Assembly: GCA_905221605.1 (NCBI GenBank)
Contig: CAJNDS010000183.1
Coordinates: forward strand, 139,606 to 203,605
Length of the DNA: 64,000 bases
Direction: 5' to 3'
Source of the DNA: Symbiodinium natans
Taxonomy: Eukaryota > Sar > Dinophyceae > Suessiales > Symbiodiniaceae
The notes below the pieces were generated by a model. That model ran no database searches. It saw only the letters and a program-made list of their open reading frames with translations, and was not told the DNA's origin. A program made the translations under genes and the position numbers. Shown here piece by piece: positions 40,873-50,499 of the stretch (its first letter is position 1; every line of letters starts with the position of its first letter).

Positions 40873-42850
40873 CTAAGAAATACTAAAATGCGATTTGTTG
40901 CCGTTGCTTTGGCCTCGAAGTGGTGCCCCAGTGCCAAGAAGTACATTTGTTGCCGTTGTTTTGGCCTCGAAGCCGTGCTCGAGTGCTAAGAAGTACGATT
41001 TCTTGCTGTTGCTTTGGCCTCGAAGCCGTGCATCAAGGACGACAGTTTGCAGCTTCGCTGCTACTGTCACAGTTCGTAGCAGCCTGTACCCTTTGTTTGC
41101 TTGTTTCCGCGAGCCGTGCCTTGACTCTCCGATGATGTCTGAGTCCAGGTTGACATGTGCAGTACAGACTGAGGAGGCTGCACATGCGGCACAGGTGTGG
41201 AGCATCGGCATTGATGCTGAAAAATGCTCATGGTGGAATCAGCATTGTTGCTGAGATCTGTATATGCGGATTCGCGTGTATCGTTGTTCGGGCTATGATT
41301 CGGCACTGGTGCTGATGGAGATCATGTAGGTCCATTTTTTGTCAGAAGTTTTGCTTTCAACACAGTCTCAAACAGCATCTTTAAAACGCGAAGCAGGGCA
41401 CACATGAAATTGGCACCACTCTCTCAACAGGAAACTTGTACCACTCTCTCAAGAAGTACGATTTGTTGCCGTCGTGGTGCCCCAGTGCGAAGAAGTACGA
41501 TCTGTAGCCGGTGCCCCAGTGCTGAGATTTACGATTTGTTGCCCATGTTTTGGCATCGAAGCCGTGCACCACTGCTAAAAAGTGTGATTTCTTTGCCGTT
41601 GTCTTGGCCTCGAAGTGGTGCCCCAATGCCATGAGGTTCGATTTGTTGCCGTTGCAGTGGCCTCGAAGTGGTACGATTTGTTGCAGTTGCTTTGGCCTCG
41701 AAATGGTGCCCCAGCAAAAAGTACGATTTGTTGCCGTTGCTTTGGCCTCGAAGTGGTGCCCCAGTGCTGAGAAGTATTTGTTGCCGTTGCTTTGGCCTCG
41801 AAGTGAGATCCTAGTGCTAAAAAGTACGATTGCTGCTGCCGTTGCTTTGGCCTCAAGCCCCAGCGCTAAGAAGTATGATTTGTTGCAGTTGTAGCCTCGA
41901 AGCGGTGCCCCAGTGCTAGCAAGTACGATTTGTTGCCGTTGATTTCGCCTCGAAGTGGTTCTCCAGTGCTAGCAAGTACGGTTTGTTGCCATTGCTTTGG
42001 CCTCGAAGTGGTGCCCCAGTGCTAAGCGTTGTTTTGGCCTCGATGTGGTGCCCCGGTGCTAAGATGTACGATTTCTTGCCGTTGCGTTGGCCTCGAAGCA
42101 ATGCCTCAGTGCTAAGAAATACAGTTTCTCATCGTTTCTTTGGCCTTGAAGCCGTGCCCCACTGCTACGAAGTACGATTTGTTCCCGCCCGAAGCGGTGC
42201 CCCAGTGCCAAGAAGTACGATTTGGTACCGTTGCTTTGGTGTCGACGTGGTGTTCCAGTGAAAAGATACGAGTTGTTTCCGTTGCTTTGGCCTAGAAGCG
42301 GCGCCTCACTACTAAGAAGTACGGTTTGTTGCTGTTGTTTTCGCCGAAGTGGAGTACGATTTGTTGCCGTTGCTTTGGCCTGGAAGTGGTGCCCCATTTC
42401 TAAGAAGTTTGTTGCCGGTTTGTTGCCGTTGCTTTGGCCTCGAAGTGGTGCCCCATTGCTAAGAAGAAATACGATTTCCGTTTTAAGAAGTACATTTTGT
42501 TGCCGTGGTTTTGGCCTCGAAGCACCTTGGCCTCGAAGGGAGGCTTTACTGCTAAAGAGTACGGGTTGTGTTCGTTGCTTTGGCATCGGCGTGGTGCCGC
42601 AGTGCCGCCGCTTTGGCCGCGAGAAGGTGCCCCATCGCTACGCAGCACGATTTGATGCCGTTGTTTCGGCTTCGACGTCTAAGATGTGCGATTTGTTGCT
42701 GTTGTTTGGCCACGAAGATCCTCGAAGCGGTGCCGCGGTGCAAGGAAGTACGATGTGTTCGTGGAAGTGGTGCCACAGAGCTAGGAAGTATGATTTGTTG
42801 CCGTTGCTTTGGCCGCGAAACGGTGCCTCAGCGCTACGAAGTACGGTGAC
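40873..42850. repeat. 53 bp minisatellite (block 1)
   Basis: About 37 degenerate units of 53 bp containing GATTTGTTGCCGTTGCTTTGG and CCTCGAAG(T/C)GGTGCCCCAG. Indels scramble the period, and short open frames appear on both strands. It lies in what I predict to be a single large intron. Confidence 0.93.
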
Positions 42851-42856
42851 GCTTTT

Positions 42857-43935
42857 TTAATATGCGGACATAAAAATTCGATTAAACAGATACCTCATAC
42901 TACCTCTGTGAATGGCGCGGTTTAAACATGCGGAAGATGTGTGTGGAGCTGGAGGGCTGACGGGAGGGCTGGCGGAGGGTTGGGTCGGTGCACCAGAGCG
43001 TGCAGGAATGGGCTGATGGCTGTGGATAGGCAAGACTGGAGGGCTGGAGGGCTGGAGGGCCTGGAGGCTGCAGACCATGGACCGGCTAGCGAGATGGAGT
43101 GGGCTAGGGCCTGTTTTGGCCATGCCCAAAGTCCGCGGGCTCGATTGAGCCGGGTCATTTGCACCACCCGGAGAGTTTGCGCAGGCTCAACCCAGACCTG
43201 TCATTTGCCTCATTTGGAGATATTTGGCCTCCAAGTGCGGGGGCTGGGGGCTTGAGGGCTCGAGCAGGGCTGGGCAGGAGGGTTGGGGTGGAGGAAGCCT
43301 GGAGGCTGCAGACCATGGAGTAGGCTAAAGTCTTGGTTTGGCCGGTGAATTTTGGCCTCAGGAGGGTGGGGGGAGGGCTGAAAAGCTGGAGGGCCTTGAA
43401 TTGTTTTTCTTTGCAAGTAGGCGCTTAGCACAAGCACCTACTTCGAGTCGGGCCACTCCCAATCCCGCCGACAGGCCTGGGAATTGGACCCGCACATTTG
43501 GGCGTGGCCACGCCAACACTCCAGCCCACTCCATCTCGCTGGCGGGTCCATGGGCTGTAGTCTCCAAGTTCCAGCGAACGCCCAAAACTCGAACCCTCCA
43601 GCCCTCCAGCCCTCCTATAGCAGGTCCAGCAGCCCATTCCAGCGCTCCGCACCAACCCGCCAGCCCTCCCAGCCCTCCCTGACCCTCCAGCCCCCTGCCT
43701 TCGGAGCTGCCCTTCAACCTTGCGCATTCTGCAGCATCCACCATCCTGCCCACAGCAAAACATCCGCGGGCCTGCTAAGGGATTCGATTTGAACTGGGAA
43801 GGGTAAATGATTGTGAGTGTTTACGGAATAAAATATACGGAACTAAATATACGGAGAATATATAAAACAGATACGTCATACTACCTCCGAGCCGCTGCCG
43901 TGTGGCCCGGCCACCACATATTTAAAAAATCTCAC
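42857..43935. mobile_element. Insertion interrupting the 53 bp minisatellite
   Basis: About 1.07 kb unrelated to the array on either side. Near both ends is a direct repeat of about 25 bp containing AACAGATAC(C/G)TCATACTACC (42884-42908 and 43865-43889). Inside, GGAGGGCTGGAGGGCTGGAGGG and CCATCTCGCTGGCGGGTCCAT-type sequences occur as inverted copies (42950-43150 against 43490-43690). No transposase frame recognised, so the element type is unknown. Confidence 0.65.
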
Positions 43936-43936
43936 C

Positions 43937-44312
43937 GTGCGATTTGTTGCTGTGTTTCGGCTTCGAAGTCTAAACAGTACGACTTGTTGCCGCTGCTTTG
44001 GCTTCCAAGCGGTGCCTCAGTGCTAAGAAGTCCAACTTGTTGCCGTTGCTTTGGCCTGGAAGCACTGCCCCAGTGCTAAAAAGTACGATTTGTTGTCGTT
44101 TCTTTGGCCGTGCCCCACTGCCAAGAAGTACGATGTGTTGCCGTTGTGTTGGCCTCGAAGCGGTGCCTCAGTTTTTAAGAAGTTTGATAGCTTGCCGTTG
44201 CTTTGGCCGCGAAGCGCTGCCCTAGCGCTACGAAGTACGATTTGTTTTGTTGCCGTTGTTCCGGCTTCGAAGTCTAAGAAGTACGATTTGTTGCCGCTGC
44301 TTTGGCTGAACA
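43937..44312. repeat. 53 bp minisatellite (block 2)
   Basis: About seven units of the same 53 bp repeat, evidently the continuation of block 1 beyond the insertion. Confidence 0.92.
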
Positions 44313-44516
44313 TTTCTCAGGGCCTAAAGGATCGAAAGTCCATGTTTTTCACTGTTCGCGTTCGTACTGAAAATCAAAACCTAGCAAGCTCTTCCCTTTT
44401 GGTCCACATGAGATTTCTGTTCTCATTCTCTGCCTTGGGACACCGCAACAAAGGACCTCTGCAGGGAGCTCCCTGCGAAACACATTGAGGCTCCGAAGCC
44501 CTTGCATGTCTGGGTC

Positions 44517-44852
44517 AGATTGTAGACAAGGTGCTGAAAACAAGAACAAGGACGGCATAGGGAAGGGCCAGGCTGATTGCCTGGAACCAGGATCTGTCCT
44601 CCGCGTCTGCAATCTTCAGCAAAGCACCGAGCCCTGGCAGGCTCTCGCGCAGCTCCGGCGGCCCGTAGCGCAGGAAGTACTGTAAGGCGAAATACCCGCT
44701 GCAGAGAAGAGCCGTCGCCCTCACCAGGCCCAGGATCATGGTAAGCCACAGAGAAGGTCTCGGAGACCTCTTCGCCTTCTCTTCCCGCTTGCTTTCTTGG
44801 CCTCTGCCGGGTCGTGGCTCCACCAGAAGGCCGAAATTCTGTGCCTTAGAAT
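44517..44852 (-). CDS. Transmembrane exon (two segments)
   Basis: Open from a CAGAAG| acceptor that continues the phase of the upstream exon. A charged stretch (GRGQESKREEKAKRSPRP) precedes two hydrophobic helices, LWLTMILGLVRATALLCSGY and ISLALPYAVLVLVF, separated by an amphipathic loop (ELRESLPGLGALLKIADAED). The positive-inside rule would put the basic stretch in the cytosol. The frame closes at 44515; the true donor is unresolved. Confidence 0.72.
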
Positions 44853-45084
44853 CTTCTGCAGTTCTGTTGCGTTCTGTTTCTCTTTACAGTCTCTTTACCT
44901 CTTGGATACAGAAAAATCACGGCGGGATGTCCGGGTCATGGTGAAGTCTTTGACTCCGGGTTTATGAGAACTCGCCATACGTGGGCAAACACAAGCCGAG
45001 GAGCCATGCGGCAAAGGCCTGCAAGCTTCCTTTCGGCGGAAACCAAAGATCGCTCCAAAAGCAGCACGGTAGCGAAGTAGCCTC

Positions 45085-45114
45085 GACCCTAACCCCTAAA
45101 CCCTAAACAGTAGC
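45085..45114 (-). repeat. Telomere-like repeat at an intron 5' end
   Basis: The predicted GC-type donor (CAAG|GCTACTG) is followed at once on the coding strand by TTTAGGGTTTAGGGGTTAGGG. Confidence 0.7.
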
Positions 45115-45284
45115 CTTGCTGCAAAGTGAGCAAAAAAGCCACGCCACATGACGGGCCACTCTCGCTGAGCACGCGGCCCTCGATGCAAAGCACGACTTCA
45201 CAGCACCTGCGCTTGCTGTCTTCTTCTGCGAAGCCGTCTCGCAAGGCCACGATGCGGATCGGCTGCTCCTCGCCCAAGAAACGC
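45115..45284 (-). CDS. Soluble exon
   Basis: Acceptor TTGACAG|G, donor CAAG|GCTACT. Encodes EEQPIRIVALRDGFAEEDSK and RRCCEVVLCIEGRVLSESG, ending VAFLLTLQQ. Phases match both neighbours (phase 2 in, phase 1 out). The alternating beta-type pattern suggests a globular domain between membrane segments. Family not recognised. Confidence 0.68.
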
Positions 45285-45356
45285 CTGTCAAAAGAAGTTT
45301 AGGGTGACGAAAGATGACATGCAGGGCGTGCACAGGCTCACAGGGGCCGTTCTCGC

Positions 45357-45435
45357 CTGCTCAGCTCGTTCCATGTTTGCCGCATGTGCAGGATGTCTTT
45401 GCAGTAGATCTCATATTGCAAGATGTCCACAGCTC
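45357..45435 (-). CDS. Soluble exon
   Basis: Acceptor ATTTCAG|G and donor GCAG|GCGAGA, 79 nt. Encodes VDILQYEIYCKDILHMRQTW and NELS. It contains no usable ATG start. Phase 1 in and phase 2 out fit both neighbours, and it uses a GC donor. Confidence 0.68.
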
Positions 45436-45514
45436 CTGAAATCCGCCGAGACTTGCAATGGCCTATATGTTGCCACCCAGATTCAACACATCCCGACAGT
45501 CACTTCCCCTGCGC

Positions 45515-45612
45515 CTTGGCACTCAGAAGCAAGGAAAGCCTCGTCTCCGCACTTCAGGCGTGCTTCCATGCCTTCTGCATCCACTGCCATCACAACCTCC
45601 TGCACTGCGCTC
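45515..45612 (-). CDS. Soluble exon
   Basis: Acceptor CTTGAG|G and donor CAAG|GCGCAG, 98 nt. Encodes SAVQEVVMAVDAEGMEARLK and CGDEAFLASECQ. Phase 2 in, phase 1 out, consistent with both sides. Confidence 0.65.
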
Positions 45613-45882
45613 CTCAAGAAGATGCTCAAGCATGCTCAAGCTCCCACAGCCCTTCGAAGCCTCTCCACAACCAAGAAGCTCAAAGGTCGGAAGGTGCTGC
45701 CGCGCGGAGAGAAAGCTGGTTTTCCTCGGGCAGCCGCTGAGGAGCGGAGCACTGCACGCAGCTGCAGCCAAGATGCAAGTCGCTCACCGTCTCCTGCAGG
45801 TTTATGACCATTGGATCATAACTGCTTCTTAGAGTATGGTGGATGCTTGCATTCTGCTTGCTGGCTCTTTCTGCTACTGTAC

Positions 45883-46071
45883 ATTTTGTCTGAAAGTCGG
45901 GAATCATGCTCCTGCCGCACTTGGTCCACGCTCGGATATTTCTCCCCAGCTACACCGAAGACCAGCGAGGTGTGGGACAGGTGCCCGTCATCCTCCAGCA
46001 CCTGCTCACATGAGCGTGCGGAGATTTTGGGCATCACCACTGTGCATGACTTTGCCAGTGTCGCAGGGGCC
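45883..46071 (-). CDS. Soluble exon
   Basis: Acceptor CAACAACAG|G and donor AAAAT|GTACAG, 189 nt. Encodes APATLAKSCTVVMPKISARS and EQVLEDDGHLSHTSLVFG. The phase fits both neighbours, and the incoming split codon restores a methionine. Confidence 0.68.
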
Positions 46072-46387
46072 CTGTTGTTGCTGGTAGGCACAGGACCACC
46101 GACGCCTTGGGGCGTCGGTGTCTGCGTAGCACAAAGAAAGGCAAACCACCTCTAAACCCTTTCTTGCACTTTTTCCCACCCAACCCCCCCACACCCCCCC
46201 ACCGCCCCCCGACACCCCCCCACCCCCCCTCATACACATAGTCCCGCCTCTTCAAGCCCAATGCCTCCAGAGCTTGGAGGCCTTTCACCTTGTGTCCGGG
46301 ACCTTTTCCTACCCCTCCCCACCCCACCTGCCCCTTGCCTTGTTGCAGAAGCCCAGGCCGAGGCGGGTCGCGTAGCGTTAAAATTAC
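46072..46387 (-). other. Intron with G-rich core; related sequence at 53.7 kb
   Basis: 316 nt GT-AG intron in phase 2. On the coding strand it begins GTAATTTTAACGCTACGCGA then CCCGCCTCGG, and further in it holds a long GGTGGGGG tract. Closely similar sequence (GTAATCTTATCGCTACGCAA, then CCCGCCTCGG, then a G-rich tract) is present on the minus strand at about 53540-53745, outside any exon I can see. Confidence 0.6.
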
Positions 46388-46539
46388 ATGCATTGCGGCA
46401 GCGTGTCTGCCTTTGAGTAGAAAGCCTCCGAGGACAAAGAGAACTCTCGTGCCGCTCGTTGCATCTGGTCGAAACGGAAACTTGCGAAGGAGAAGGAGGC
46501 AACCGCCAGAGCCAGCAACAGCGTGGACAGCGAGGAGAC
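46388..46539 (-). CDS. Transmembrane exon
   Basis: Acceptor AATTGAG|, donor TGCAT|GTAATT. A single strong hydrophobic helix (STLLLALAVASFSFASF) is followed by RFDQMQRAAREFSLSSEAFY. Phase 0 in, phase 2 out, fitting both sides. Confidence 0.7.
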
Positions 46540-46860
46540 CTCAATTTGCCGCGAGTCCGCATGCAGCAGCGTGGGGATACTCGAGAGGTTAACTCCCACA
46601 GTGCCAGGACACAGAGAAGCCGCTCACGTTCGCCACGCCAAAGACAAGAACCGGATACCTGGGATGTTTTGCATGTACAATGCCACTTGGACGATGCATG
46701 TTCAAGGCCTAGTGATGGTTCGCACCTGCTGGCGAACCTGTATACATGTAATGTTCGCCAAGGTGCAGGGACAGCAGAATCAAGAGCAGCAAGCCTTTGT
46801 ACCCCAAACCGCAGCTATCACCGAAGCTGTTAACTTTCTTTCGGTGGGATGTGGGCTAGC

Positions 46861-46964
46861 TCGAATGTCCACCCAAAACCAGATCGGATGCTGGCCTCTG
46901 GACTCGATGTCGGCAGCTGCTTGCACCAAGAAGATCAGAGCCAACTCGGACCAACGCCGAGCCT
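46861..46964 (-). CDS. Exon with weak membrane helix
   Basis: Acceptor CTCGTAG|, donor ATTCGA|GCTAGC. Encodes ARRWSELALIFLVQAAADIE and WFWVDIR. Phase 1 in and phase 0 out. It follows the GLRFQ exon in phase. Confidence 0.6.
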
Positions 46965-47430
46965 CTACGAGTAGCAAACAAGAAGCCGTGGGATTTCTTT
47001 GCGCCTACATAAACCCTAAACTGAGCTGGTTAGCCATGGGGCCTCTTGGAAGGATTTGAAGACACTCCGCCGAAGGCTGCAGGAGAAGAAGTACTCGTCG
47101 CAATATCCATTCCTGAAAGGACCGCGCCCATTCATAGGACCCAGGTATTCACAAAGATGAAGCCAAAGCTCAGGTTCGCATGGAAGCGCGGGCAGCGCCC
47201 GTGGCTGCATGGAAACGGCAAGTCCTGCTTCAGGGGTCGCGCTTAGGGTTTAGGATTAAGGGCTAAGGGTTAAGGGGTTAGGGAAGATGTGGCAATCTTT
47301 AAACTCCTGGTTGATCTCGGATTCTGTTCTCGTGCTTTGCCCTTTCTCCGAGCCAGTGCCTGACGCACCAGTGGAAACGGCACGCCTGAAAGGCACGCCT
47401 GAAAGGCAGCCGATCGTCTGAGTCCTGGGC
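46965..47430. other. Predicted intron, with a possible unassigned exon
   Basis: A minus-strand frame near 47016-47210 (PCEPELWLHLCEYLGP...) looks somewhat protein-like but could not be joined in phase. A small telomere-like patch is at 47245-47285. Confidence 0.35.
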
Positions 47431-47542
47431 CTTGGAAGCGAAGGCCATCCAGCGGCTTTTCGCGCTTTTGCAGCAGACCCTGGAGCTGCTGCATCCACGT
47501 CGCTGCATCCTCCCGACAAGAGGTCTGCGTTGTCTCCAGAAG
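47431..47542 (-). CDS. Soluble helical exon
   Basis: Acceptor GATTAG|, donor CAAG|GCCCAG (GC type), 112 nt. Encodes TSCREDAATWMQQLQGLLQK and PLDGLRFQ, probably helical. Phase 1 out matches the next exon. Confidence 0.6.
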
Positions 47543-47576
47543 CTAATCATCCCCTGGTAGAAAACCCTGTACAGTC

Positions 47577-47690
47577 CTCGATGCAGAGCCACATCTGCAA
47601 GTCCTTGTCACAGCTCTGGAGCTTTCGGGCGGCATTGTGCCTCGCTTCCGACTTCGCACTGCCAACCGAAATCCATACATGGCTGCGCTG
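47577..47690 (-). CDS. Candidate exon
   Basis: Frame contains KSEARHNAARKLQSCDKDLQ and MWLCIE, highly protein-like. It would be joined to the next exon through a short GA-AG intron of about 34 nt (GAG|GACTGT). The upstream limit is not determined. Confidence 0.4.
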
Positions 47691-47933
47691 CATGGGCACA
47701 CACACACACATCGTCATGCCAAGGCACAATGCCTGCTTTGAAGCTTGGGAAACCTCTCAAGGAGCACTCAACCCTGAACCTGCACGAAATCTCAACCGTA
47801 GGAGCCGTATCGGTCCCTTCTCCCCTTTTACGACGACGAAACATATTGTAGCAGATCGAGGGCCTTGGGGCAGCCTTGGACGTAGAGAGACAACTCCTCC
47901 AAGCGGAGCTTCAGCCTAAGCTACGAAGCGTCT

Positions 47934-48638
47934 TCAAGACTCTTCGATGCAGTTTGGGATCTTGCAGGCAAGGAGCAACGCTTCGCTGAGATTGAGCTCT
48001 TCAAGCATCGGCAAGGCTGCAAACCAAAGCTCCAAATGGAGCAAGGAAGCTTGGGCCGTGCCGAGGAGGGCTGCTATGCCACCAGCTTCTCGCAGCGATG
48101 CCCCTGAGAAGCGAAGCTGCAGTGTGCGCAGCTGGCAGTAACAGCCATCCACGGCGACGGTCTGCAGGCCTGTGTGGCCAAGGTCCAGGCGGAGGCACAG
48201 AAGAGTTCTTGGCAGATGAGCCAAGAGCGCTCGCATCTGTGCATCTCGGAAGTGTTTGCAGCCAGTCAACGAGAGCTGCACGGAAAGGCGGGCAGCGTCC
48301 GCACGGAGTGCAGCCAGGAAATTGGTCGGGTCTGCGTCTTGAGCGTAGCATGCATAGAGGCTGCTCAACGCAAAGTGGCTCCTCAATGCTCGATTCACGG
48401 TTCCATAGTTGTCGTGCTCCCCGTTTGGTGCCTCATCCAAGGCCTGCGTTCCTGCCCGTGGGAAGGCAATGCTGTTCAAGATTCGCGTCTTGTCTTCCTC
48501 CCTGGTAGCCTCGGCAATCTCAATGCGGACTCGGAGTCCGTGCTCCAGTAAGTTGGCGGGGAAAAGTTCCTCACGCCGGGATTTGGCAAGAAGCCCCAGC
48601 AGGGGCAGCAACTTGGCCTCCTTTCCCGCAAGGCCATC
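47934..48638 (-). CDS. Leucine-rich soluble block with RILNSIA motif
   Basis: About 235 codons. Opens DGLAGKEAKLLPLLGLLAKS, then ELFPANLLEHGLRVRIEIAE and EEDKTRILNSIAF, then DEAPNGEHDNYGTVNRALRS, then a leucine-rich half (LLCLRLDLGHTGLQTV, LHLELWFAALPMLEELNL). I remember the ...GL.(I/V)EIAEAS.E.D..RILN.IAG...NY..VNR.LR order as a recurrent dinoflagellate/haptophyte block that follows the YWVCAYANNQ block; here the usual G after SIA is F. It probably forms a helical plus LRR-like fold. Acceptor CTGCAG|GAT; the 3' limit is uncertain because the frame runs to a stop at 47934. Confidence 0.78.
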   Translation of the reverse strand, partial: DGLAGKEAKLLPLLGLLAKSRREELFPANLLEHGLRVRIEIAEATREEDKTRILNSIAFPRAGTQALDEAPNGEHDNYGTVNRALRSHFALSSLYACYAQDADPTNFLAALRADAARLSVQLSLTGCKHFRDAQMRALLAHLPRTLLCLRLDLGHTGLQTVAVDGCYCQLRTLQLRFSGASLREAGGIAALLGTAQASLLHLELWFAALPMLEELNLSEALLLACKIPNCIEES

Positions 48639-48769
48639 CTGCAGGATGAGAAGCAACAACTGCACGTAAACATGCGCTGTTTGCTGGAAAGCAACACCTG
48701 GACCTAGGCAAGCGGGGCTGTGCGCTCCAACAATCTACAGATTTACCCACATTTACCGACGGTCCGTAA

Positions 48770-48833
48770 GGATGTGGGGCACATCGCCGCTTGTCGCCGC
48801 CACGTCCAGATAAAGCTTGGCGGAGTTTTCAAC
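48770..48833 (-). CDS. Short exon
   Basis: Acceptor CCCCAG| and probable GA-type donor (ACG|GACC). Encodes VENSAKLYLDVAATSGDVPH and ILT. Joined in phase 0 to the next exon it gives ...HILTDGLAGKEA, which fits the remembered family order (LLDIAT...HLLTDGL). Confidence 0.6.
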
Positions 48834-49005
48834 CTGGGGAGCCGGGGAGGCGGGGCCTTGAAACTTTTGAAGCCTTGAGAGGTCCCACCGACAGGGCCCT
48901 GAAAGGTAGCACCACGTTCAAAACTCAACTTCCAGTGAAGATCTATGAGTTCAGACTCATCTAGATGACCTGAGCGATGGAGAAGCAGCGCAATCACAGC
49001 CGAGC

Positions 49006-49039
49006 TGCAGCAATTGCTTCCTCAAAGCAGCCTGAGCTG
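49006..49039 (-). CDS. Mini-exon completing the RIWC motif
   Basis: After a GCTCAG| acceptor the sequence continues the split codon of the upstream exon to give ...RIWCCFEEA.... The exon could end at a GC after GAA or at a GT 14 nt further on; the former keeps phase with the next exon. Confidence 0.45.
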
Positions 49040-49116
49040 GAACAACCAGCTGCTTATAGCAGAGCAGACGGAACATCGGAAGCACCGTGAAGCACCACAC
49101 AGACACGCCGGGTGGC

Positions 49117-49228
49117 ACCAGATTCTCTGAAAGGGCGTGGCTGCAGCATCCAGCACCAGCAGCACTCCACGGCAGAGCATCATCGCCAAGTAAAATGATG
49201 ATTTGCGCGGATCTGTCGGATACATTTG
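49117..49228 (-). CDS. RIWC-block exon
   Basis: Acceptor CAACCAG|, donor TCTGGT|GCCACC (GC type). Encodes DPRKSSFYLAMMLCRGVLLV and LDAAATPFQRIW. In the family I recall, this hydrophobic core strand followed by RIWC and an acidic YE/FE is placed 15-30 residues after YWVCAYANN, as here. The arrangement recalls a Rossmann-like or TIR-like beta-strand/helix succession, but that is inference only. Confidence 0.65.
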
Positions 49229-49239
49229 CTGGTTGGGGT

Positions 49240-49702
49240 CATGTCGATCAGATTTGAACGGTCGGTTGGATGGGTCTCTCGTACGATCCCCGTGCAACGG
49301 AGACTGCTACGAACCCTGTGATAAATGCATTGCAGGATTTGCCGCGTGTGGTCACCAGAGCATCACGATCACGATGAGGGTAGTTCTCTGAATTAGGGCC
49401 CATTTTCAGGTTCCCGATATAGTACGGCACCATTATAAGAAGGACCCTAAATGGGACCCCAATTTAGAAAACTACCTATGAGACGGCTAGGAGCTACCCG
49501 GCCTCTCGGGATGGCATCGCCCAGTGCCTTGGTAGAGTCGCGGGTGTTGCATTACGTCAAGAGTTGGTAATATAGGGGCCTTCATAACTAGAATAGGCTC
49601 ATTAGGGAAATTTATTCTATAGTGATGAGAAGGAATCCCCAAAAGTATTAAAGGCCTACGGTTTGATAATAAGAATCCCACAGCTCAAGGCTGCCTGGGT
49701 GC
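49240..49702. other. Predicted intron containing an F3-like element
   Basis: Intronic in the model. ATATAGGGGCCTTCATAACTAG and GAATAGGCTCATTAGGG (about 49565-49650) match the F3 family. Confidence 0.5.
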
Positions 49703-49810
49703 GTGCTGGTTGTTCGCATAGGCACAGACCCAGTACGCAGGGTCTCCGCGCAAATCTCGCACGGCCGCGTGGCGGAGCAAGCACCGCAGGAACAGCACCT
49801 GATTCGGCCG
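49703..49810 (-). CDS. YWVCAYANNQ-block exon
   Basis: Acceptor CTCTCCAG| and a probable GC donor (CAGCAC|GCACCC), 108 nt, phase 0 at both ends. Encodes RPNQVLFLRCLLRHAAVRDL and YWVCAYANNQH. YWVCAYANNQ is a distinctive block I remember from many uncharacterised dinoflagellate and haptophyte proteins. This is the most diagnostic short exon of the gene. Confidence 0.72.
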
Positions 49811-50037
49811 CTGGAGAGTTGAGAGTTTGCAGAAATCATGCTGAAAGGGGTCTAGCTTCTCTAGAAAGGACAAACAACAAGATGCATCAAGGCACGATTG
49901 GCTCTTTCCAGGCATGTGATACAAACCATGTGGGACGTTGTGCTTCTATGCTCTCTGCCACGAGCCTGAGATGCGGGGCAATGCACGCGCGAGCCCGCAT
50001 TCGCCCTGAGAGCGAACCATCTGCGGCATGCGGTTAC

Positions 50038-50232
50038 TTTCAAGAAAATGCTCAACGCGGCTGGCGCGGGACTCCACATAGCTGCAGCCGCGCCCACCTG
50101 CTCCTGTAGCCACGAAAGCCACTTTCTGTCTTTAGCTTTTACTGCGTGCATTTGCCACCTCTGCAGCTCTGCAGCCCTTCCGTCATGTTCTGCTTCGCTC
50201 TCCTGCAGTCGCCGGCTGCAAGATCCAGTAGT
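50038..50232 (-). CDS. Helical exon
   Basis: Acceptor TCATGCAG|, donor TTGAAA|GTAACC, 195 nt, phase 0 both sides. Encodes RRLQESEAEHDGRAAELQRW and AKDRKWLSWLQEQVGAA, then a more hydrophobic MWSPAPAALSIFL. It looks like an amphipathic or coiled-coil region. It joins the YWVCAYANNQ exon in phase. Confidence 0.6.
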
Positions 50233-50388
50233 CTGCATGATACCTGGGTTCAACGCATACGCATTGATGAACCGATGATGTTACGAAAGCGTTTGCTCTC
50301 ATGTGACGAAGGCGCAGATTGAAGCACTCAAAGGATAGAGGTCGCCCACATTCTGCACCAAAGGTGCCAAACCAGCACAGCACCATAC

Positions 50389-50498
50389 CTTGCATGCACT
50401 AGTGTTGGGCAGGCCAGCAGTGACAGTGACGGACAACATAACAGCCATGAGGACCGGACCTTGCATGAAGGCGAGTAGGGCCTCGTCGACAGGTGCCA
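50389..50498 (-). CDS. Exon with hydrophobic segment
   Basis: Acceptor GTTGAG|, donor CAAG|GTATGG, 110 nt. Encodes DEALLAFMQGPVLMAVMLSV and TVTAGLPNTSACK. The hydrophobic part could be a signal anchor or a transmembrane helix. Phase 0 out matches the next exon. Confidence 0.55.
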
Positions 50499-50499
50499 C

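Noticed and set aside
45115-45435. RelA/SpoT-like or nucleotidyltransferase domain
   Set aside because: A vague resemblance in the pattern IRIVALRDGF...CCEVVLCIEG was considered, but no catalytic motif could be pointed to.
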